NCBI GenBank assembly: GCA_944322095.1 | Contig: CALUNU010000001.1 | Span: 301,712-365,711 of the forward strand | Length of the DNA: 64,000 nt | Source: an uncultured Alloprevotella sp. | Lineage (GTDB): Bacteria; Bacteroidota; Bacteroidia; Bacteroidales; Bacteroidaceae | Reading direction: 5' to 3' | Shown: positions 51,843 to 61,518 of the stretch, one piece after another | Layout: every line of letters starts with the position of its first letter | Position numbering within the stretch: the first letter of the stretch is position 1 | Position numbers and translations under genes: made by a program | Notes under the pieces: generated by a model | Told to the model about the DNA's origin: nothing | The model's input: only the letters and a program-made list of their open reading frames with translations | Databases searched by the model: none

Positions 51843-54794
51843 ATGAGCAAGCTGCCAAACCTTAAAGAGCTCGTGCTGCGAGATACGCCCTTTGCCGAAC
51901 TCATGAACAAGCGAATCTACAATGTGCTGTTGATAGCCACCAAGTATGACGCCTTCATGCTCGAAGACGACGGCCGCGTAGACGAGCAGGTCTTCAACGA
52001 ATACACCGCCCTCAGCCTGCGCTATCCGCCCCGCTTCACGCAGGTCACCACCGAGGAGGAAGCGCTGCGCGAGCTCGCCGACCGCAATTTTGAGCTCATC
52101 ATCGTCATGCCCAACATGGACAACCGCGACATCTTCTCGGCGGCCAAGGAGATCAAGCGCCAGTATCCGCAGATACCCATCGTCGTGCTCACGCCCTTCT
52201 CGCGCGAGGTGAGCAAGCGCTTTGCGCTGGAAGATCTCTCCTCCATCGATTACGTTTTCTCCTGGCTGGGCAACTGCGAGCTCCTGCTGGCCATCATCAA
52301 GCTCATCGAGGACAAGCTCAACGCCCCCGACGACACGGCCTCGGTGGGCGTTCAAATCATTCTTTTGGTCGAGGACTCCGTGCGTTTCTATTCCTCTGCG
52401 CTGCCGCATCTCTTCCATTTTGTGTTAGAGCAGAGTCAGGAATTTTCCAAGGAGGCGCTCAACGACCACTTGAAAACCTTGCGCATGCGCGGACGCCCCA
52501 AGATAATGCTGGCCCGCACCTACGAGGAAGCGCTGGCCATCTACCGGCAATATGCCGAAAACATCCTGGGCGTCGTTTCCGACATGAGCTTCATGCGTGA
52601 TGGCGAAAAAGACCCCTATGCCGGCTACCGGCTGGGGCGCTACATTCTTGAAAATGACCCGCAGGTGCCGTTCATCCTCGAATCGAGCGAGCAGGCCAAC
52701 GTTTCCTACGCCGAAAAACTCGGCGTGCCTTTCCTGAGCAAAAACTCGAAGACTTATCCGCAGGACTTGCGGCGGCAGGTTATGGAGCACTTCGGCTTCG
52801 GCGATTTTGTCATCATCGATCCCGACACGAAGCAGGAAATCATGCGCATCCGCAACTTGAAGGATTTGCAGAAAAAGGTGTTCCAAATTCCCGACAAGTC
52901 CCTGCGCTACCACCTGTCGCACAACCATTTCTCGCGCTTCTTCTTCTCGCGCGCCATGTTCCCCCCTGCTGTCATTTTGAAGAAAGTCGACGTGCTCGAC
53001 TACGAACACATGGACGAGGCCCGGCAGCTCATTTTCAACCTCATCGTGCGCTATCGCCGTATGAAGAACGCCGGCGTCGTGGCCATCTACCAGAAAGAGC
53101 GTTTCGACGAGTACAGCAACTTCGCCCGCATCGGCAACGGCTCGCTTGGCGGCAAGGGGCGTGGCCTTGCCTTCATGGGCACGATGGTCAAGCGCTACCC
53201 GACGCTCTCGCACGAGGGCTTTTCGGTGGACATTCCCAAGACGGTTGTCATCTGCACCGACATTTTCGACGAATTCATGGAGACGAACAATCTCTACCCG
53301 ATTGCGCTGAGCGACGCTTCCGACGAGGAAATTCTCTCTGCCTTTGAGAAGGCCACCTTGCCGCAGCGTGTGCTCGACGACCTCATGGCGCTTTTCGAGG
53401 TGGTGCACAACCCCATTGCCGTGCGCTCTTCCAGCCTTTTGGAAGACTCCCACTACCAGCCTTTTGCCGGCGTCTACTCCACCTACATGATACCCCGTGC
53501 CGACGAGCGCGAACGCATGCTCGTTCTCCTGCGCAGCGCCATCAAGGCCGTCTACGCCTCGGTGTTCTACCGCGGCAGCAAATCGTACCTTACGGCCACG
53601 CAAAACCTCATCGATCAGGAGAAAATGGCCATTGTCTTGCAAGAAGTGGTCGGCACGGCGCATAATAACCATTTCTATCCGACGCTTTCGGGCGTGGCCC
53701 GCTCGCTCAATTTCTATCCCATCGGAAGCGAAACGGCCGACGACGGCATCGCACAGGTTGCTCTGGGACTTGGCAAATATATCGTCGACGGCGGCACCAC
53801 GCTGCGCTTCTCGCCACGCCATCCTCACCACATCCTGCAACTCGGAACGCCCGAGATGGCACTGCGCGAAACGCAGACAAGGTTTTATGCCCTCGATCTG
53901 GCCAATCTTTCTCCGCAGTTCCAGACGGACGACTCTTTTAATCTCTTAAAACTCACGCTGAATGACGCCGACCAGGACGGAACGTTGAAATATATCACGT
54001 CGACCTACGACCCTTACGACCAGATTATCCGTGAGGGCTACTATCCCCAAGGGCGGAAAATCATTTCCTACGCCAATATCCTCCAACACGGCATGTTTCC
54101 GCTGGCCGAGACGATCGACCGCATCCTCGACGTAGGCAAAAAAGAAATGGGCCGACCCGTCGAAATTGAGTTTGCCATGAATCTTTCTCCCGACGACCCT
54201 CGCCGTGCCCGCTTCTATTTGTTGCAGATACGCCCCATCGTCGACAGCAAAGAGATGATAGAAGAAGACCTCTCGGTCATACCCGAGGCTGATACGCTGA
54301 TATCGAGCAGAAGTGTACTTGGTAACGGCATTATATCTGATGTACAGGACATTATATACGTGAAAAGCAATGCTTTCGATGCGGCGGACAACCAGCTCGT
54401 GGTCTACGAAATCGAAAAGCTCAACCGCAAGCTCCTCGACGCGGGACATGGCTACATCCTCGTAGGGCCGGGCCGTTGGGGCAGCAGCGATCCGTGGCTG
54501 GGCATTCCTGTAAAATGGCCGCACATCTGTGCCGCACGTCTCATCGTGGAGTGCGGCCGGGCCGACTACCGGGTCGACCCCAGCCAGGGGACCCACTTTT
54601 TCCAGAACCTCACGTCGTTCGGCGTCGGATATTTCACGGTAAATCCGTATCGTGGCGACGGACGTTTCGACGAGGCCGCGCTCAACGCCATGCCGGCCGA
54701 GGAAGAAACGGCCCATCTCCGGCATGTGCGCGCTGCGGCTCCGCTCGTCATCAAGATGGACGGGCGAAAGTCGTTAGGCGTCGTGATGCGTTAA
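51843..54794 (+). CDS. Receiver-PPDK_N protein (PEP synthase N-domain without catalytic C domains)
   Basis: A 983-residue protein. Residues about 25-165 look like a receiver domain without the phosphoacceptor Asp (IIVMPNMDN); about 172-310 form a second receiver that keeps the acidic pocket (ILLVEDS), the Asp in VVSDMSF and the Lys in FLSKNS. From about 380 to 805 lies the PEP/pyruvate-binding N-domain of pyruvate phosphate dikinase (GSLGGKGRGLAF; AVRSSSLLEDS; FYLLQIRPIV). The swivelling phosphohistidine and PEP-binding barrel domains are absent; the last 180 residues (GPGRWGSSDPWLG) are of unknown role. Probably a signalling or regulatory protein rather than PEP synthase. Confidence 0.8.
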   Translation: MSKLPNLKELVLRDTPFAELMNKRIYNVLLIATKYDAFMLEDDGRVDEQVFNEYTALSLRYPPRFTQVTTEEEALRELADRNFELIIVMPNMDNRDIFSAAKEIKRQYPQIPIVVLTPFSREVSKRFALEDLSSIDYVFSWLGNCELLLAIIKLIEDKLNAPDDTASVGVQIILLVEDSVRFYSSALPHLFHFVLEQSQEFSKEALNDHLKTLRMRGRPKIMLARTYEEALAIYRQYAENILGVVSDMSFMRDGEKDPYAGYRLGRYILENDPQVPFILESSEQANVSYAEKLGVPFLSKNSKTYPQDLRRQVMEHFGFGDFVIIDPDTKQEIMRIRNLKDLQKKVFQIPDKSLRYHLSHNHFSRFFFSRAMFPPAVILKKVDVLDYEHMDEARQLIFNLIVRYRRMKNAGVVAIYQKERFDEYSNFARIGNGSLGGKGRGLAFMGTMVKRYPTLSHEGFSVDIPKTVVICTDIFDEFMETNNLYPIALSDASDEEILSAFEKATLPQRVLDDLMALFEVVHNPIAVRSSSLLEDSHYQPFAGVYSTYMIPRADERERMLVLLRSAIKAVYASVFYRGSKSYLTATQNLIDQEKMAIVLQEVVGTAHNNHFYPTLSGVARSLNFYPIGSETADDGIAQVALGLGKYIVDGGTTLRFSPRHPHHILQLGTPEMALRETQTRFYALDLANLSPQFQTDDSFNLLKLTLNDADQDGTLKYITSTYDPYDQIIREGYYPQGRKIISYANILQHGMFPLAETIDRILDVGKKEMGRPVEIEFAMNLSPDDPRRARFYLLQIRPIVDSKEMIEEDLSVIPEADTLISSRSVLGNGIISDVQDIIYVKSNAFDAADNQLVVYEIEKLNRKLLDAGHGYILVGPGRWGSSDPWLGIPVKWPHICAARLIVECGRADYRVDPSQGTHFFQNLTSFGVGYFTVNPYRGDGRFDEAALNAMPAEEETAHLRHVRAAAPLVIKMDGRKSLGVVMR

Positions 54795-54839
54795 ATCTTC
54801 GATGAACCGGCCCATTTTTACGTGCCGGCTCAGCTGTTT

Positions 54840-54875
54840 ATCCCCGACCGCTCCGTGCGGCCGGGGATTATTTTA
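54840..54875 (+). terminator. Terminator after the PPDK_N gene
   Basis: ATCCCCGACCGC pairs with GCGGCCGGGGAT (one mismatch) around TCCGT, followed by TATTTTATG. Confidence 0.8.
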
Positions 54876-54920
54876 TGTCGCGCAGTAGGAAAATTCTTTT
54901 TTCAATGCCTCAAACTGCAT

Positions 54921-54978
54921 TTTCCCGGCTTCAAAAAAACGTTTTCTCGGCTTGTAAATGCTTTTTGAAGCCGGGAAA
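54921..54978. repeat. Perfect 17-bp inverted repeat between convergent genes
   Basis: TTTCCCGGCTTCAAAAA (54921-54937) and TTTTTGAAGCCGGGAAA (54962-54978) are exact complements around 24 bases that contain a related word TTTTCTCGGCTTGTAAATG. It may be a terminator for the convergent Dna2-like gene or a small repeat element. Confidence 0.6.
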
Positions 54979-55054
54979 CGCATCGGTTCGTGCCGGCAAA
55001 AAAAATATGCATGCGTAAGGAAGAGCGGGAAAAGGGCGGGGCTGTGCCCGTCGT

Positions 55055-58000
55055 TCAGCCGCGGAGCAGCCCGTTGCCGTCAAACCTCTTGCAGCCGGCT
55101 ATGAGCTTGGCGTAAAGCGCGTTGCGCGCCAGAAGCCGGCCGTTGCCCACGACGAAAAGCTGCAAGCGGGCCCGCGTCAGTGCAACGTTGAGCTTGCGGT
55201 CGACGAGGCTGCCGTCGACCGGCCTGCACGTAGAAATGAGATCGAGCTGGTACGGGCTGCTAACGGTGGTGCTGAAGATGATGATGTCGCGCTGGCTGCC
55301 TTGAAAGCATTCCACGGTGTCTATCGTCATGTCGGCAAGTGGTGCGGGGCAGCATCGCTCCACGGCCCGTCGGATGGAGGCAATCTGGTTGCGGAACGGC
55401 ACGATGATGCCCACGCGGTTTGCCAGGTCGTCCGTAGGCAAGCCGTTTTTGCAGTGCAGCGCCAGTAGCGCGGCGACGAGAGCCGCCGCCACTTCCGCCT
55501 CGTTTTCGTTACACTTGTTGTTGGCTACGTATGCCGGGGCGTCAACGTCGATGAAGCCCATGCGTGTGGTGGCTGCAAAGGCTTCGAGCGGCGTTTCGTA
55601 GCGGCTGAAAGGAAGCCGGGCGGTCTGGTGGGCCAGCGGGACCGGCTTCAGGCGACCGTCGTAAAAGAAGCGGGAGGCAAAGGCACAGATGTCGGCGTGC
55701 ATGCGGCCCTGACGGTCCGGTTCGTCAACGAGCTCGTGGCGGTTCCACTTTTGCAGGAGATAATGCAGACGCTCAAAAAGCGAGTTACGCAGGTCGAATA
55801 GCCCGATTTCGTGCAGTCTTGCGCTCTCAACGCGCGTTTCGGACGGCGCAAGCTGCACAACGGCCGGCAATTGCTTGTGGTCGCCCACCATGACGAAGCG
55901 CCTGATGGCATCTTCCTGGCCGTGGCGTGCCGTAAGCAGTCCGAGCAGCTGCGGTTCAAGCATTTGCGAAGCCTCATCGAAGATGGCCATGTCGAAAGGC
56001 TTCAAGGAAAACAATTCGAGATGCGAGGTCAGCGTGGCCACCGTACCTATGACGACTGGGGCATCCACCAAAAAGCGGCGCACGTCGCGACGTGTCTGCA
56101 AGTTTTCGGCTTGAGAGAGCAGGCGGTTGCGGAAGCGCGGATGGCAGGTCTGTTCAGCTCCGATGCGGACATAATAAAACGGCAGTTCTATGGCTTCAAG
56201 CATGGCGCAAAGCTCGTCGACGGCCCGGTTGGTATAGGCCGAAAGGAGCAGGGCTGCCTGCCCGCCGGCCGAAGCTACGCGCTGCCGCAAAAACTCCTCG
56301 ACCATGCCGCGGATGTAAACGCTGGTTTTTCCCGTACCGGGCGGGCCTACCAGGATATAATAATCGGTTGCGCTCATGGCCCGGCTGATCACCTTGGCCA
56401 AGAGCTCGTCATATTGGCTGAGCAAGGGGGAGGAGGGGGTTGTCTCCGGTTGGCGGCGGCCCAGCAGGAGATCGCGGCGGCGGGGCGTGGCCGTCAGTAA
56501 GGCGTGCAGGCTGCGATAGTTTTGCGCAAAGACGACGTCCGTACTGTCGTGCTCGATGGCAAACGACTTTCCGGCCAAGAAAACATGCTTGTTCTTCTGC
56601 TTGTATAATAAGCTAAGTGTGAGCTCGTTTTCAGAAAGTTTATGAACGTAAGCTCTAAACAGCTGGCGGTTCGTTACGTTCGCCTGCTCGTCCGGGCGTT
56701 CGTAGAGAAGCACCATTTCCCCGGGCGCAAAGTTAGGGACAAAGTCGTTGCCGTAATCAGGCAGACTGAAGACGAGCGTCTCCTGCGTTTCAGCATCGTT
56801 GGTTTCGCGCAAAAGGAGACCCGGAAGAATGTCGCCGGCCGCCATTTTTGAAGGCACGTCGGCACTCCACAGGTTGGCAAAGCTGCGGTTGGAGTCGGGG
56901 CGGTTGTCGTTGGTTTTGGCTGCAAATTGTTCCCTCTCCAAGAAGGTCAGAAAGGCGGAAAAATATTCAGCTTCGAGGGAATCCATTTTTTGAAGCGGTT
57001 CTACGACAGCTCTAATGCTTGGAAGCAAATAGTTGTGGTATAATTTATTATCCAGCTGGTTCTCGTTGATGGTTTCTTCCGTAAAGGTCGGAAGCATCGA
57101 CCGGAAACCACCTCCGGCCAGCCGGCGCTCCTGGTGCACGATGGCGTTGCGGAGCGTCAGCACGCGCTTAATGGCGGCGGCAGGCGTACGTTCGTCAAAA
57201 AAGACGGGGTAGCGCGAATAAAACAGGAATGCGCTGATTTTGTCGTACGGAATGCCGAAATTATAATGAAGTATTTCCTTATAAAGCGCCATTTGCAGCA
57301 CATGTTCTTCCCGCGGTCGTGGTTCAGGGCGCCGGAAATCGTCGGCACGCCCGCTTTTCAGTTCGACGAGCCGCAAATGGTCGGCCGTCATCACGTCAAG
57401 ACGGCCGCGCAGGCCAAGGGCTTCGCAAATGAACGTGGGTTCCAGCAAAACGGCTTCGGGCATGATGCCGATTTCCGGCGAGCTCAGGCGTTCCTGCACG
57501 GTTGTGCGGATGTTGTCGAAATGCAGTTTTGCGTCGGCAAAGTAAGAAGCATCGATTTCATCGGACGTACAGGCGTATTCAAGCATCGAGTCGTGGAAAT
57601 GACGGCGGATGGACGTTACGAAGTCCGCCGGCGTCGCGTCCGTCTCGTTGATGCAGTCGTCCATGAAGCCGTTGGCTGCATTTCCCAAAAGGATGGGGAG
57701 CGTTGTGCGGCGGGGCTCAAACTTGGCCAGCAGATAGTTGTACGGATGGCTCCCGAACGGACGGTAACAAGCCGTCAGACTGCTGACGTCTACCAGAAAA
57801 TCGGGCTCGTAAATGATGTAGGTGGCGGTAAATGCTTCCCCATGTTTCTCGACGTCGAGCAGGTTCAATTGCACCGCGTTCTCAAGCAAATCTGTCAGGC
57901 CCGGATGGCGGCTCGCATCCACCGTCATTTCTTCAGCCTGGGGCGTGGCGGCAGGTACGCACGTGAAAACGTCTTTTCCCACGGAGGTGACAAGTACGCG

Positions 58001-58399
58001 CAACTTGTCAAAAGCTGTCTCGGAGCGGGGATATTTCTTTTTTACCGTAACTGCCGAAATCTGCAAATCTTCTGGTACCTCTTCGCCGTACAGTGCAGCT
58101 ACAAAAACAGCCAGATCGCCTGCATCGGCCCGAAAGGATGCCTCTTCGGGCGCCTCCTCGTGAGCCAGAATGCGCCGTGACCGTCGCCTGAAGCGGTCGG
58201 CCGGGTGATAATCAATGCGGTAATGGCGACAAACGGCATACAAACGCGAAAACAATCCCGAAAAGTCTGCATGCAGGTCGCAGGAAGCATCGATGCAAAG
58301 CCGTTTCAGCAGATTGTAAAGCTTTAAGTAGCGGATTTCAAGCGGGTAACGCCAGGTATCACGTATTTCATCAAAAATAGTTTCGGCCTTCTCCTGCAT
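55055..58399 (-). CDS. Dna2-like nuclease-helicase
   Basis: A 1114-residue protein. The N-terminal half has a RecB/Cas4-like PD-(D/E)XK nuclease with GRLDVM...LRLVELKSG at about 325-345; the C-terminal half is an SF1B (Upf1/Dna2-like) helicase with Walker A GPPGTGKT at about 686-693, FDEASQMLEPQ, GDHKQLPAVV, TVECFQGSQRDIIIFSTT and NVALTRAR. The order nuclease-helicase is that of eukaryotic Dna2, a flap and end-resection enzyme. The start is two bases from the stop of the upstream lytic transglycosylase gene, so they share an mRNA. The frame is open further upstream, but that overlaps the transglycosylase. Confidence 0.85.
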   Translation of the reverse strand: MQEKAETIFDEIRDTWRYPLEIRYLKLYNLLKRLCIDASCDLHADFSGLFSRLYAVCRHYRIDYHPADRFRRRSRRILAHEEAPEEASFRADAGDLAVFVAALYGEEVPEDLQISAVTVKKKYPRSETAFDKLRVLVTSVGKDVFTCVPAATPQAEEMTVDASRHPGLTDLLENAVQLNLLDVEKHGEAFTATYIIYEPDFLVDVSSLTACYRPFGSHPYNYLLAKFEPRRTTLPILLGNAANGFMDDCINETDATPADFVTSIRRHFHDSMLEYACTSDEIDASYFADAKLHFDNIRTTVQERLSSPEIGIMPEAVLLEPTFICEALGLRGRLDVMTADHLRLVELKSGRADDFRRPEPRPREEHVLQMALYKEILHYNFGIPYDKISAFLFYSRYPVFFDERTPAAAIKRVLTLRNAIVHQERRLAGGGFRSMLPTFTEETINENQLDNKLYHNYLLPSIRAVVEPLQKMDSLEAEYFSAFLTFLEREQFAAKTNDNRPDSNRSFANLWSADVPSKMAAGDILPGLLLRETNDAETQETLVFSLPDYGNDFVPNFAPGEMVLLYERPDEQANVTNRQLFRAYVHKLSENELTLSLLYKQKNKHVFLAGKSFAIEHDSTDVVFAQNYRSLHALLTATPRRRDLLLGRRQPETTPSSPLLSQYDELLAKVISRAMSATDYYILVGPPGTGKTSVYIRGMVEEFLRQRVASAGGQAALLLSAYTNRAVDELCAMLEAIELPFYYVRIGAEQTCHPRFRNRLLSQAENLQTRRDVRRFLVDAPVVIGTVATLTSHLELFSLKPFDMAIFDEASQMLEPQLLGLLTARHGQEDAIRRFVMVGDHKQLPAVVQLAPSETRVESARLHEIGLFDLRNSLFERLHYLLQKWNRHELVDEPDRQGRMHADICAFASRFFYDGRLKPVPLAHQTARLPFSRYETPLEAFAATTRMGFIDVDAPAYVANNKCNENEAEVAAALVAALLALHCKNGLPTDDLANRVGIIVPFRNQIASIRRAVERCCPAPLADMTIDTVECFQGSQRDIIIFSTTVSSPYQLDLISTCRPVDGSLVDRKLNVALTRARLQLFVVGNGRLLARNALYAKLIAGCKRFDGNGLLRG

Positions 58400-58400
58400 A

Positions 58401-59633
58401 TCAATTCGTCTCCGCTTTGGTAAATTCGGGGTCGTCCGGCCCGTAAATCTTTGTACCTCGTGTGAAACGGTTTTCCCGTCGTGCGCGGCCCGGCTCCGCT
58501 CCGGCAGAAGGCACTTCGCCGCGAATGGAAGAGACCTGCCCGCCATACATGCGCCACCGCTCGATCACAGAAGCCACATAATCCGACGTTTCACTCCCTA
58601 TCATGTAGCCATATTTCACTATCGGGTCGCGGTAATACCGTTCCGAACTCAGTCCCCGTATGAAAAAACTGACATCTTCCCAGAGAAACGGGTTTTTCCC
58701 GTACTTCCGCGCCAGCGCCATTGCGTCGCGCACGTGATAATAGCCGCCGTTGTATGCGGCCAGTATGAATTTTACTTTTTCTTCCCGGTTGCGAACGTCT
58801 TTGAAGCGGGCAGAAAGTTCTTTGATGTAGCGTGCGGCGGCTGCGATGTTTTCTGCGGGCGCGTGGATCTGTTCCAAAGGCAGGCCCAAGTGTTGGGCCG
58901 TGGCTGGCATGATTTGCATGAGGCCTTTGGCGCCGGCCCACGAGACGGCGTTGGGGTCGAAGCCCGATTCCTGGTAGCATTGGGCGGCTATGAGGCGCCA
59001 GTCCCACCCGGTGAGGCGTGCGGCCGCGCGGAAGTGGTCGTCGTAGGTCGATATAATCCCTTTTTCGCGGGAGATATAGGGGGCACGCACCTTGCGCCTC
59101 ACTTGGCGGCGTTCTTGCATCCGTGCCTTTTCTTCTTTCTCGACGGAGACGTTGATGCCGGCCGTGTACCAGCGGTTGAGCGCTTGGGCCAAATCGTCGG
59201 ACGAGCTTTTTACGGCCCACGATGTGTGGCGGGTGGTGTCGCGCGCTCCGGCCGGCTCGAAACCTGCCGTCCGTATATAGGAAAGAGGCAGCTGCAACAT
59301 GGCCACATCGGCGTCGGCAGAAGAGAGCAACCGCAGCAGCTCGGCCGTATCGCGGACCGTTTCGACGCGAAGACGCAGCCCGGCGTGTTTAGCGAAGTTT
59401 TCAGCCAAGGCATACTGCATGCCCATGCCCCGCCCGTGGTATTCAAAATAAGTTTCCGGCCCACTGAGGGTCACTGCGATGAGTTCGCCCGAAGCTTGTA
59501 TCCTTTCGTAATCGAAATCGCTCCCGGCCTGAGGGGGCTCCTTGGCGAATGCTCCGTTGCGGGCCGGATTTTCCTTGCTGCCACAGGCGGACAAAAAGAA
59601 AATCAAACTTCCGATATATGCGTATAGCCTCAA
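58401..59633 (-). CDS. MltF-like lytic transglycosylase lipoprotein
   Basis: A 410-residue lipoprotein. The lipobox LSAC puts the lipidated Cys at about residue 17; a solute-binding-protein-like domain (about 45-170) precedes a lytic transglycosylase SLT domain with catalytic Glu222 in QESGFDP, then AKGLMQIMPATA and AAYNGG. It cleaves peptidoglycan glycan strands to 1,6-anhydro products, which AmpG-type permeases import. I chose the TTG at 59633: the -7 box at 59651-59658 excludes upstream starts, and this one gives a good signal peptide. Confidence 0.87.
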   Translation of the reverse strand: MRLYAYIGSLIFFLSACGSKENPARNGAFAKEPPQAGSDFDYERIQASGELIAVTLSGPETYFEYHGRGMGMQYALAENFAKHAGLRLRVETVRDTAELLRLLSSADADVAMLQLPLSYIRTAGFEPAGARDTTRHTSWAVKSSSDDLAQALNRWYTAGINVSVEKEEKARMQERRQVRRKVRAPYISREKGIISTYDDHFRAAARLTGWDWRLIAAQCYQESGFDPNAVSWAGAKGLMQIMPATAQHLGLPLEQIHAPAENIAAAARYIKELSARFKDVRNREEKVKFILAAYNGGYYHVRDAMALARKYGKNPFLWEDVSFFIRGLSSERYYRDPIVKYGYMIGSETSDYVASVIERWRMYGGQVSSIRGEVPSAGAEPGRARRENRFTRGTKIYGPDDPEFTKAETN

Positions 59634-59650
59634 AATTCGTACTTTTGCTG

Positions 59651-59658
59651 CAAAGGTA
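59651..59658 (-). promoter_or_regulatory. -7 box of the transglycosylase/Dna2-like operon
   Basis: Minus-strand TACCTTTG, an exact TAnnTTTG match, 17 bases upstream of the TTG start at 59633; the leader is therefore about 10 bases. Confidence 0.65.
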
Positions 59659-59710
59659 CTGCGACGGGCGCAATAGGCAAAACAAAAACTTAAATTCAAA
59701 ACTTTAAAAC

Positions 59711-60010
59711 ATGGTTAAGCACATCGTTTTGTTCCAAGTGGATAAAAATCTGCCGGAAGAAAAAAGGAGAGAAGAAATGAGAAAATTCAAGGAAGGCATT
59801 GAAAAACTTCCTAAGGTCATGCAGTGTATCCGTCACATCGAAGTGGGGTTCAACGTCAACCCGGCCGAGACGTGGGACATTTGCCTGAACGGCGATTTCG
59901 ACTCAATGGAAGACGTCATGGCCTATATCAACGATCCGCGCCACAAAGCTGTGTCCGGTGCATTGAAGCCCTATTTGACGGGGCGGAGCTGCGTCGACTA
60001 TGAGTGTTGA
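59711..60010 (+). CDS. Dabb (stress-responsive A/B barrel) protein
   Basis: A 99-residue dimeric alpha/beta-barrel protein of the Dabb family: MVKHIVLFQVD start, RHIEVGFNVNPA and YINDPRHKAV typical. Its biochemical role is not known; plant relatives respond to stress and some fungal or plant relatives are cyclases. It stands alone between two divergent or convergent units, with a strong terminator 47 bases after its stop. Confidence 0.87.
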   Translation: MVKHIVLFQVDKNLPEEKRREEMRKFKEGIEKLPKVMQCIRHIEVGFNVNPAETWDICLNGDFDSMEDVMAYINDPRHKAVSGALKPYLTGRSCVDYEC

Positions 60011-60056
60011 ACCGGAGGCGGCAAGCGGCCAGACCGTTTGATTTTGCTGAAAACAT

Positions 60057-60105
60057 AAAAATCCCTCCCGGGATGCGCCTGAGCGCGTTTGCGGGAGGGA
60101 TTTTT
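60057..60105. terminator. Bidirectional terminator between Dabb and gdhA
   Basis: AAAAATCCCTCCCG (60057-60070) and CGGGAGGGATTTTT (60092-60105) form a perfect 14-bp stem with A and T runs; it serves both converging genes. Confidence 0.9.
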
Positions 60106-60129
60106 GCATGTCGCTGCCGAACGATGCTT

Positions 60130-61464
60130 TCAGACAAGGCCTTGCGCCATCATGGCTTGGGCCACCTTCATGAAGCCGGCCACGTTGGCTCCCTTGACGT
60201 AGTCGATGCTGCCGTCGGGGCGCATGCCATACTTGGCGCACTGCGTATGGATGTTTTCCATAATCTGATGCAAACGGCGGTCGACCTCCTCGGCCGTCCA
60301 GCTCAGCTTCTGTGCGTTTTGGGTCATTTCGAGCCCCGACACGGAGACGCCACCGGCATTGGCAGCCTTGCCGGGAGCATATAATATGCCTGCCTCCTGG
60401 AATGCGTCGATGGCTTCGGGCGTTGAAGGCATGTTGGCCCCTTCGCTCACGGCGATACATCCGTTTGCCAGGAGCTGGCGCGCGTCGTCGCCCGTCAGTT
60501 CGTTCTGCGTGGCGCTGGGCATGGCAATGTCGCACTTCTCGCCCCACGGACGTCCGCCGGGAACATATTTTACGCCGTACTGCTCGGCATATTCGCGAAT
60601 GCGGCCGCGATACAGGTTCTTCAGCTCCATGATATAATCGAGCTTGGCGCGGTCTATTCCGTCGGGGTCGTAAATATATCCGTCGGAATCGGACATAGTC
60701 ACCACCTTGGCGCCCAATTCTATGAGCTTTTCAACGGTATATTGCGCCACGTTGCCCGAACCTGAGACGGCCACGGTTTTTCCCCGCAGCTCGATGCCGC
60801 GGGTTTTGAGCATTTCGAGCAGAAAATAGACATTGCCGTAGCCTGTGGCCTCGGGGCGGATGAGCGAACCGCCGAAATCGAGCCCTTTTCCCGTCAAAGT
60901 GCCGGTATGCTCGCGGGTGAGCTTTTTATACATGCCGTACATGTAGCCCACCTCGCGGCCTCCGACGCCGATGTCGCCGGCCGGCACGTCGGTGTCGGGA
61001 CCTATTTGGCGCCACAATTCGAGCATAAAGGCCTGACAAAAGCGCATCACCTCGGCATTCGACTTGCCACGCGGACTAAAATCGGAACCGCCCTTGGCTC
61101 CTCCCATCGGCAAAGTGGTCAGCGAGTTCTTAAACGTTTGCTCAAAAGCCAGAAATTTCAGGATGGACGGCGTCACCGAAGCGTGAAAGCGGATGCCGCC
61201 CTTATACGGCCCGATGGCGTTGTTGTGCTGCACGCGGTAGCCCATATTCGTGCGCACGGCGCCGCTGTCGTCCACCCACGTCACGCGGAACGATACGATG
61301 CGGTCGGGGATGCAGAGGCGCTCAATGAGGTTCGCCTTTTCAAATTCCGGGTGCTCGTTGTACACGTCTTCGATGCTCTCCAACACTTCCTGCACGGCCT
61401 GGTGGTATTCCTTTTCGCCGGGAAAGCGCAATTTCAGATTGTCAAGAACTTCTGCTGCTTTCAT
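60130..61464 (-). CDS. gdhA: NADP-type glutamate dehydrogenase
   Basis: Hexameric glutamate dehydrogenase of 444 residues that assimilates ammonium onto 2-oxoglutarate. The catalytic segment PMGGAKGGSDF is at about 116-126, the NAD(P)-binding VSGSGNVAQYT follows, and RPEATGYG is conserved. The length is that of the NADP-dependent, biosynthetic class. A promoter box lies 55 bases upstream. Confidence 0.95.
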   Translation of the reverse strand: MKAAEVLDNLKLRFPGEKEYHQAVQEVLESIEDVYNEHPEFEKANLIERLCIPDRIVSFRVTWVDDSGAVRTNMGYRVQHNNAIGPYKGGIRFHASVTPSILKFLAFEQTFKNSLTTLPMGGAKGGSDFSPRGKSNAEVMRFCQAFMLELWRQIGPDTDVPAGDIGVGGREVGYMYGMYKKLTREHTGTLTGKGLDFGGSLIRPEATGYGNVYFLLEMLKTRGIELRGKTVAVSGSGNVAQYTVEKLIELGAKVVTMSDSDGYIYDPDGIDRAKLDYIMELKNLYRGRIREYAEQYGVKYVPGGRPWGEKCDIAMPSATQNELTGDDARQLLANGCIAVSEGANMPSTPEAIDAFQEAGILYAPGKAANAGGVSVSGLEMTQNAQKLSWTAEEVDRRLHQIMENIHTQCAKYGMRPDGSIDYVKGANVAGFMKVAQAMMAQGLV

Positions 61465-61518
61465 GTTTTATACCATTATGTTCGTTGATGAATGTCTTTT
61501 CTTTGTTGAATACAGATG

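Noticed and set aside
51843..54794. Phosphoenolpyruvate synthase (ppsA)
   Set aside because: Only the N-terminal PEP/pyruvate-binding domain is present; the swivelling phosphohistidine and PEP-barrel domains required for catalysis are missing.
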